From Rickettsia sp. (lineage in GTDB: Bacteria; Pseudomonadota; Alphaproteobacteria; Rickettsiales; Rickettsiaceae), in the NCBI GenBank assembly GCA_023269695.1, contig JAHFPS010000016.1, positions 1 through 33,066 on the forward strand: 33,066 nucleotides of DNA, read 5' to 3'. The translations under genes were made by a program, and so were the position numbers. The notes beneath the pieces are model-generated. The model saw only the letters and a list, made by a program, of their open reading frames with translations, was not told the origin of the DNA and searched no databases. Within the stretch, counting starts at the first letter, position 1; every line of letters begins with the position of its first letter. Shown here piece after piece: positions 27,663 through 33,066 of this stretch.

Positions 27663-28325
27663 ATGAAGAGTCTCGACTTGCAGTCAAAATATGAAAATTG
27701 TCAATATGTTGATAAGTTACTGAATAAACTAACTCAACTGAACCAACAAGTAAACCAACCAGTAGATATTAATGAGATTAGAAGAGGTATCTATTACGCA
27801 AAAAAATATCATGGTAGCCAAATGCGACAATCTGGTGTCCCATATTACTCCCATCCAATAGAAGTAGCATACATGGTGGCTGAATATACAGCACAAGAAA
27901 TGCCACAATATTTCAGGACTGATATGATCATTACCAGCTTACTGCATGATACTATTGAAGATACAACACTTACTGAAAATATGATTGCTAGGGTTTTTGG
28001 CAAGCAAATTGCCAACCAAGTAGTAGATTTAACTAGGCTCAAATCCTATGGGAAGATTAGCTCAGCAGAAACATTAGATTTATTATATAGGCAAAATAAA
28101 CATGATGTTTTATTGATTAAGTTATTTGATCGACTTCATAATATGCAAACTATTAGGTATAAATCTCCAGAAAAAGTTAAGAAGATAGTTGATGAAACAT
28201 TACAAAGTTTTTTAGCGGTATGTACTTACTTTGGCTACATAAATTTGGAGAACCATTTGTATGAATTATGCTATAATTCTGTATTTGAAGGACATAACGC
28301 AAAAAAGCTAGAAACTCTTTATTAA
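27663..28325 (+). CDS. RSH hydrolase (HD) domain protein, copy 2
   Basis: A paralogue of the gene at 8807: 220 residues, with the same HD-domain motifs (YHGSQMRQSGVPYYSHPIEVA, LLHDTIEDTTLTENMI, LTRLKSYGKI, LFDRLHNMQTI) and similar over nearly the whole length. An upstream in-frame ATG at 27651 is possible; 27663 aligns with the paralogue's start. No synthetase-domain gene accompanies this copy. Its stop overlaps the convergent ProP-like gene by 4 bp, mirroring the arrangement of copy 1. Probably a nucleotide (alarmone) phosphohydrolase; the actual substrate is unknown. Confidence 0.87.
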   Translation: MKSLDLQSKYENCQYVDKLLNKLTQLNQQVNQPVDINEIRRGIYYAKKYHGSQMRQSGVPYYSHPIEVAYMVAEYTAQEMPQYFRTDMIITSLLHDTIEDTTLTENMIARVFGKQIANQVVDLTRLKSYGKISSAETLDLLYRQNKHDVLLIKLFDRLHNMQTIRYKSPEKVKKIVDETLQSFLAVCTYFGYINLENHLYELCYNSVFEGHNAKKLETLY

Positions 28326-29638
28326 ACATTGCGTAACTTCTCTAATATTTCAAAATGACGCAAGCCAAACCAATATGCCACAAGGAATGGTACAAATAAT
28401 ATTAGTAATCCCCAATTACCAAAATGATCTATTAAATAAATTAGTCCAAAAGAAACAACAACATACATTGTTGCCTTTACCATAGCACATGAGATACTGA
28501 CACATCTAAAACGTTTAAACACAGGAAACTGCTTATAAAATATTGAGGTGGCTGGAAATGCTCCTGTCTGAAATAGCAATATAAAAAACTGCAATAATAA
28601 TAAATAGTAAGGAGATGAAACATTAGTTAATAAATATGGCAAAAATATAATAGTACTAGCAAAGATTACTAATTTTGTTTTTAAAATTTTTAGTGGATAT
28701 ATTTTATAACTCAAATAAGTATATAGAATACTAATAATCATCTCTGCTATGTTAACAAGCAAATTATGACTAATAACTTGTTCAGCACTATAATTAAAGG
28801 TGTTTATAAGTATAGTGCTACAATGCATATATACAAAATAAAAAACAATTGGTCCAATCGATTCAATTGATAAATAAGCTAACATAGTTTTTATATTAAC
28901 TTTCTCATTTAACATTTCTTGATTAGTAATATCCTTTTTCTCTAAACCAAAAGTTTTAAGTTTATTTAGCAGTCTTTTGGTTGCATCAGCAAATTCTGGA
29001 GTCTCTCTAAGTCGCGTTCTTGCCACAGCTCCTACCAAGGCAATCACTGTGCCAAATAAAAAAGCATATCGCCAGTTAAAACCATATGCAGTAACCAGTG
29101 CTGCAATACCTAAAGCAAGCACTGCCCCTAGATCAGCAAATATTGAAATACAACCAACAACAGGGTATTGTATTGGTGGCTTGATTGTTTCCGTTAAATA
29201 TAATTCTGCCCCTATTGCTTCTCCTAAGGATGACATACCTTGCACTATCCGACAAATAGTGATTAATACTGAAGCAGTAATCCCAATTTGTGCATAAGTA
29301 GGCAAACTGAACATCACCAAACAAGAAAATGCCATCATGAAAGTTGTGACAACTACCGTAGCCTTACGACCTACTTTATCGCCTATCCAACCAAATAACA
29401 CAGCCCCAATTGGTCGAAAAACAAAAGTAGCACAGAAGGCAAAAGCCGATAAAAGAGTAGCAACATGCGGATCAGTTTTGGGAAAAAATAACTCATTCAA
29501 CAATACCGCCATATGTACATAGAGCATCAGGTCAAAATACTCAAGCAATGTGCCTATTGACAACAAACCAACCGCTTCTGCTTGTTCTTTGGTTACCCTC
29601 TGTTGTGTTCCTTGATATTTTAGTCCGGTAGAAACCAT
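28322..29638 (-). CDS. ProP-like MFS transporter, copy 2 (intact)
   Basis: A 438-residue major facilitator transporter of the ProP/MHS group, with about 12 transmembrane helices. Conserved parts: LLSIGTLLEYFDLMLYVHMA, NELFFPKTDPH, FRPIGAVLFGWIGDKVGRKA (loop 2-3 signature), CRIVQGMSSLGEAIGAELYL and TRLRETPEFADATKR. It probably imports an osmolyte or small metabolite with protons; the substrate cannot be read from sequence. GGAG 9 bp before the ATG at 29638 sets the start. Upstream in-frame codons to 29686 are read from a P1 outer arm and are rejected. It is a full-length paralogue of the broken copy at 9455-10791. Confidence 0.9.
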   Translation of the reverse strand: MVSTGLKYQGTQQRVTKEQAEAVGLLSIGTLLEYFDLMLYVHMAVLLNELFFPKTDPHVATLLSAFAFCATFVFRPIGAVLFGWIGDKVGRKATVVVTTFMMAFSCLVMFSLPTYAQIGITASVLITICRIVQGMSSLGEAIGAELYLTETIKPPIQYPVVGCISIFADLGAVLALGIAALVTAYGFNWRYAFLFGTVIALVGAVARTRLRETPEFADATKRLLNKLKTFGLEKKDITNQEMLNEKVNIKTMLAYLSIESIGPIVFYFVYMHCSTILINTFNYSAEQVISHNLLVNIAEMIISILYTYLSYKIYPLKILKTKLVIFASTIIFLPYLLTNVSSPYYLLLLQFFILLFQTGAFPATSIFYKQFPVFKRFRCVSISCAMVKATMYVVVSFGLIYLIDHFGNWGLLILFVPFLVAYWFGLRHFEILEKLRNV

Positions 29639-29665
29639 AATATTTACTCCATAAGTAAGGCTAGC

Positions 29666-29882
29666 TATAGCTAATCCGATTAGCATTTAACTATAAAACT
29701 GGCGTCATTGCAAGTAGGCGTAAGCCGACGAAGCAATCCATTTTTGTGTCATCCCCTGCTTCGGTGCTGGATCTAGATTCCCGCCTACGCGGGAACGACA
29801 TCTTACAATTGCTTCGTCGCTACTAAAGTAGCTCCTCGCAATGACGTTTGTGAATTTGGCGTAATGTTAGTCGGGTCAGCTA
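29666..29882. repeat. P1 element with nested palindrome, overlapping the tsaB stop
   Basis: Outer arm TATAGCTAATCCGATTAGC, then CATTTAACTATAAAACTGG, core CGTCATTGCAAGTAGG, the inner palindrome (GTGTCATCCCCTGC to CGGGAACGACATC), right arm CTCCTCGCAATGACG, and outer arm TTTGTGAATTTGGCG...TTAGTCGGGTCAGCTA. The terminal CTA at 29880-29882 is the TAG stop of tsaB. Confidence 0.88.
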
Positions 29883-30572
29883 ACTCTGTTTAATCTTCAC
29901 ATCAGCTAGTCTAATATATAACGGCTCGATGGAGTTAGACAAATTATACTTTCTAGCTATTTTATCAGCTATATATTGACATATATGCCATGCCTTAACT
30001 CTAGCGAAACGCGGTAAAATCATTACATTTTCTAAATCCTTAATCTTGTCGTATATCATCCCTATCCCACTACCAGCACAAACCTTAATAGTATTATCTT
30101 CTATATTTAATAACTGCACAGCTTGATCATAATCTATCAGTAAAGGAATAGACGCATGTCCATCTTGGTCAAAAACTTGGCTATATAATTGTCCTCTATA
30201 TGCATTGAGAAAAATAAAAAATTTAAAAGTAACATTTTTATTATAGTTGCTTACTTGCTTACTGGCTCTCCACCAGGAATACTCAAAATTAGATATAGTG
30301 GTACCTATTATATTTGTACTTAGCAAAATACCTTTTGCCACTGATAACCCTACCCTAATACCTGTAAAACTGCCTGGACCATTTGTAACGGCTAGGTAAT
30401 TTAAATCATGGTAAGAAAGCTTTGCTATCCTCAGAGCTTCTTCAATCATTGGCACTATTGTTTCAGCCTGCATAGAGGGCCTTAAATCCTCAATATAGGC
30501 TAGAATAATTTTATCTTCAGAAATCGCCACAGATGCACTATTATTTACCGTATCAAATGCTAAAATTTTCAT
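29880..30572 (-). CDS. tsaB: tRNA threonylcarbamoyladenosine biosynthesis protein TsaB
   Basis: Partner of TsaD in forming t6A37 on ANN-decoding tRNAs. 230 residues. ASKHA-fold signatures: MKILAFDTVNNSASVAI at the start, QAETIVPMIEEAL, and AVTNGPGSFTGIRVGLSVAKG near 62-82. It lacks the metal-binding HxxxH of TsaD, as expected for TsaB. The stop codon lies in the terminal arm of a P1 element, so the last residues may have been reset by the insertion. Divergent from the phosphomannomutase gene, with a 50-bp gap. Confidence 0.93.
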   Translation of the reverse strand: MKILAFDTVNNSASVAISEDKIILAYIEDLRPSMQAETIVPMIEEALRIAKLSYHDLNYLAVTNGPGSFTGIRVGLSVAKGILLSTNIIGTTISNFEYSWWRASKQVSNYNKNVTFKFFIFLNAYRGQLYSQVFDQDGHASIPLLIDYDQAVQLLNIEDNTIKVCAGSGIGMIYDKIKDLENVMILPRFARVKAWHICQYIADKIARKYNLSNSIEPLYIRLADVKIKQS

Positions 30573-30622
30573 TTATAGTATCAACTCTTTAAATCATTCA
30601 ACTATACTCAAATAGTAATACA

Positions 30623-32314
30623 ATGGAAATAAATAGAGCAATTTTTAGGTTATACGACATTCGTGGAAGCAGTCTGCTGGATATTAATACAACTATTGCT
30701 TATAAAATTGGATTTTGTTTTACCAAACTAAATATATCTAAACAAGGGAACAAAATATTTGTAGGACGTGATGGTAGATTAAGCTCCCCTGCCCTTTACC
30801 ATGCTTTGGTTAATGGCATTATCTCAGCTGGCGGACAGGTTATCTCAATAGGACTCGTCCCCTCCCCTGTTTTATATTTTGCTGATAAAATATTTAATCC
30901 ACAAGCTAGTATAATGATCACAGGATCACATAATCCCAAAGATGATAATGGTTTTAAGATGTTATCACAAGGAAAGTCTTTTTTCGACCAACAAATACAA
31001 TGTTTACTAAATAGCATTCTAAACACTGATTGGTCTAGTCATGATTGCTCTATAGTTGACCCGACTAACATTACGCCAAATTCACAAACGTCATTGCGAG
31101 GAGCTACTTTAGTAGCGACGAAGCAATCCAGAAAAATGATTAGAAATGGATTGCTTCGTCGGCTCACGCCTCCTCGCAATGACGCCAGTTTACTATGTCT
31201 CAATGCTAATCGGGTTAGCTATAATGTACAAGAGTTAAATATCACAGATCAATACATAGATAGGATTTTGCAAGAAATAACTATAGATCCTAAAATAAAA
31301 GTAGCATGGGATCCTGCTAACGGAGCGGCTGGAAATATTATTGACTTATTAGCGTTAAGGTTGCCCAACAAAAATATCGTTATAAATTCAGAAATTGATG
31401 GTAATTTTCCTAACCACCATCCAGATCCCACTATTCCTAAAAATCTAGAACAACTAATAGAAGTAGTTAAGACCCAGAATTGCGATATTGGTATTGCATT
31501 TGATGGAGATGCAGATCGTATAGTTATTGTAAGTAAGACAGGACGAATAATTTTAGGTGATCAGATCCTTTGTATATTAGCAAAAGATGTAATTGATCAA
31601 AATCCAAATGCAACTATTATCATGGATATCAAATCAAGTGGGGCAATATTTAATCAGATTAAGTCATATGGCGGAAGACCAATAATGTGGAAAACAGGTC
31701 ATTCCTTTATTAAAGATAAGATGCAAACAACTAAGGCATTACTTGGCGGCGAAACTAGTGGCCATATATTTTTTGCTGACAAATATTATGGATATGATGA
31801 TGCAATTTATGCTGCTCTACGGTTTCTTGATTTACTATCAAGATCAGACAAAACCTTGGACGACATGATAGATGAGCTACCTAAATGTCATAGCACTCCT
31901 GAAATTAGCATCCCGGTACCAGATAACCTCAAATTTGATATTATTCAGCAAATAAAAGAGGATTTAATCAGCAAAAATATCGTCTTCAACGATATTGATG
32001 GTATAAGGATTGACTCAACAATTGGCTATAATAGACTTCCTGCAAAAGTCGCTTATGCTGAGAGATTTGAAGGAGACGCTTCACCTCGAACCGCAGCGTA
32101 CTCTAGTGTACGTGAGGATTCGAGTACCGCATCGACGTACAAATCACCAGCAGAAGTAGAGTTTTGCAGGAAGTCTAATGCATGGTGGTTACTCCGAGCC
32201 TCTAACACCGAAGCCAAAATTATTGCTAGATATGAATCAGATAGCTTGGAAGGACTGAATAGTATAAAATCCGAACTTACATCTTTACTAGCTAAATATG
32301 GTTTGACATTATAG
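30623..32314 (+). CDS. phosphomannomutase/phosphoglucomutase with two palindromic insertions
   Basis: An alpha-D-phosphohexomutase interconverting hexose 6- and 1-phosphates for sugar-nucleotide synthesis. 563 residues, against about 450-460 usual; removing the two insertions leaves about 457. The N-terminus has FRLYDIRG. The catalytic serine is S102 in ITGSHNPKDDNG. The metal loop DGDADR begins at 294, the sugar-binding GGETSGH at 375 and the phosphate-binding RASNTE at 525. Insertion one is P1 (residues 144-200, 57 codons), in a linker after domain 1. Insertion two is P2 (about 470-518), in domain 4 between DGIRIDSTIG and WWLLRASN. All catalytic motifs survive in one frame, so the gene is probably functional. 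The stop TAG is the start of another P1 arm (TATAGCTAACC). Confidence 0.92.
   Translation: MEINRAIFRLYDIRGSSLLDINTTIAYKIGFCFTKLNISKQGNKIFVGRDGRLSSPALYHALVNGIISAGGQVISIGLVPSPVLYFADKIFNPQASIMITGSHNPKDDNGFKMLSQGKSFFDQQIQCLLNSILNTDWSSHDCSIVDPTNITPNSQTSLRGATLVATKQSRKMIRNGLLRRLTPPRNDASLLCLNANRVSYNVQELNITDQYIDRILQEITIDPKIKVAWDPANGAAGNIIDLLALRLPNKNIVINSEIDGNFPNHHPDPTIPKNLEQLIEVVKTQNCDIGIAFDGDADRIVIVSKTGRIILGDQILCILAKDVIDQNPNATIIMDIKSSGAIFNQIKSYGGRPIMWKTGHSFIKDKMQTTKALLGGETSGHIFFADKYYGYDDAIYAALRFLDLLSRSDKTLDDMIDELPKCHSTPEISIPVPDNLKFDIIQQIKEDLISKNIVFNDIDGIRIDSTIGYNRLPAKVAYAERFEGDASPRTAAYSSVREDSSTASTYKSPAEVEFCRKSNAWWLLRASNTEAKIIARYESDSLEGLNSIKSELTSLLAKYGLTL
31052..31222. repeat. complete P1 element inside the phosphomannomutase gene
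   Basis: Outer arms ATAGTTGACCCGACTAACATT and AATGCTAATCGGGTTAGCTAT; core CGTCATTGCGAGGAGC to GCCTCCTCGCAATGACG. 171 bp, 57 codons, open in the gene's frame (VDPTNITPN... to ...NANRVSY). It carries both outer-arm variants: GCCAAATTCACAAACG on the left and GCCAGTTTACTATG on the right. Confidence 0.92.
32032..32177. repeat. P2 element inside the phosphomannomutase gene, 146 bp
   Basis: Arms TAGACTTCCTGCAAAA and TTTTGCAGGAAGTCTA, perfect at the ends. The frame read is open and encodes FEGDASPRTAAYSSVRED... KSPAEVEF, the kind of peptide reported for in-gene Rickettsia palindromic elements. Confidence 0.92.
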
Positions 32315-32469
32315 CTAACCCGACTAACATTATGCCAAATTCACAGACGTCATTGCGAGGAGCTACTTTAGTAGCGACGAAGCAATCCATTTTTGTGTCA
32401 TCCCTGTGAAAGTAGAGGACATAGATTCCCGCCTACGTGGGAATGACAACTTACAATTGCTTCGTTGCT
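32310..32469. repeat. P1 element with nested palindrome, right half lost at the IS5 boundary
   Basis: Outer arm TATAGCTAACCCGACTAACAT, core CGTCATTGCGAGGAGC, inner palindrome (TGTCATCCCTGTGAAAGTAG to GGGAATGACAAC), then GCTTCGTTGCT. The expected CTCCTCGCAATGACG and right outer arm are missing where the sequence becomes IS5 upstream DNA. Confidence 0.85.
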
Positions 32470-32565
32470 GAGTCAATCATTTATTTTGTGTAAAAGCTTG
32501 TCCGCAAACTAAAATTAAGGTATGATAGAGGTGAATAAAGTATTATTAGCAAGAAGTATAAAAGA

Positions 32566-33066
32566 ATGAGCAGAAAAAATTATCCAACAGATTTAACAGA
32601 TGAAGAATGGTCAAGGATAGAGGAATTGTTCTAAGTATCGTATGTAAAGGGAGGGAGACCTTTAAAACATAGTAAAAGAGAGATTTTGGATGCAATTTTT
32701 TATGTATTACGTACTGGGGGTCAGTGGAGATATATGCCGCACGACTTTCCAATTTGGAAGACAGTATATGAGCAATTTAGAAGATGGAAAAAACAAGGTA
32801 TATTTGAACATATGAACCATGAGATTACCAAGGATGTTAGACGGAAATTAGGTCGGAATGATGATCCTAGTGCTTGTATAATAGATAGTCAGTCTGTAAA
32901 GACAACAGAAAAAAGGGGGCTAAAGGTTATGATGGAGCTAAGAACATCAAAGGCAGAAAGAGGCATATCATTACTGATACACAAGGCTTTGTATTAGGTT
33001 GTTATGTCGGTTCTGCGAATGAGAATGATCGATACGGAGCTACAGTGGTACTCAGTAACATGCAGA
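32566..33066 (+). pseudogene. IS5-family transposase, disrupted, continues past the window
   Basis: From the ATG at 32566 the protein reads MSRKNYPTDLTDEEWSRIEE, typical of IS5-family transposases with the small N-terminal DUF4096-type domain. A TAA interrupts at 32632-32634. After it come KGGRPLKHSKREILDAIFYV, RTGGQWRYMPHDFP and ACIIDSQSVKTTEK (first catalytic Asp of the DDE triad). A frameshift near 32912-32924, in a run of A and G, moves the rest into another frame (KGYDGAKNIKGRKRHI, TDTQGFVLG, then SANENDRYGA). One missing base would explain it. Two lesions suggest an inactive copy; the 3' end and its inverted repeat are outside the window. Confidence 0.85.

Overview
The window looks like a chromosome segment of a Rickettsia or a very close Rickettsiaceae relative. 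The AT-rich sequence carries an ATP/ADP translocase of the Tlc type (an energy-parasite marker), split stringent-response (RSH) genes next to ProP-like transporters, a Rickettsia-type prolyl-tRNA synthetase, and the gene order hypothetical-tilS-ftsH-sdhB. It also carries palindromic elements inserted inside reading frames, the hallmark of Rickettsia palindromic elements. The species cannot be named from sequence alone. The dense repeats, an IS5-type transposase and an IS110 remnant suggest a repeat-rich lineage rather than a streamlined one.

Layout. 1-2555: birA, then a block made of repeats, kdsB (minus), tRNA-Lys and tRNA-Ile. 2572-6464: an orphan haem-copper-oxidase-like membrane protein, folE and proS; all three are invaded or flanked by palindromic elements. 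6512-7240: rsmE (minus). 7241-11581: an accessory island with an IS110 remnant, an RSH synthetase gene, an RSH hydrolase (HD) gene and a frameshifted ProP-like transporter, bracketed by two inverted copies of a 151-169 bp MITE-like element. 11582-13081: tlc (minus). 13402-17835: small exported protein, tilS, ftsH and sdhB in one tight forward operon. 18319-20856: ubiE and ubiB (ubiquinone). 21138-21811: membrane-anchored cytochrome c and tRNA-Gly (minus). 22233-24423: a PKMT-type methyltransferase and ppa. 24639-26998: a degenerate sensor-kinase-like membrane protein and pgsA (minus). 27663-29638: a second HD gene and an intact ProP-like gene, repeating the convergent arrangement at 8807-10791. 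29880-32314: tsaB (minus) and a phosphomannomutase gene carrying two different palindromic insertions. 32566-end: a broken IS5-family transposase.

Functionally the window mixes housekeeping (tRNA charging and modification, membrane protease, TCA/respiratory chain, ubiquinone, phospholipid, KDO activation) with host-dependence functions (ATP import, osmolyte or metabolite transport, stringent-response fragments).

The most striking signal is the repeat biology. Family P1 is about 160-215 bp with nested arms, and in several copies its loop is occupied by a second palindrome. Family P2 is 146 bp in all five copies. P3 is a 127-bp palindrome. P1 and P2 lie in frame inside genes, supply stop codons to several genes, and separate genes from their upstream regions.
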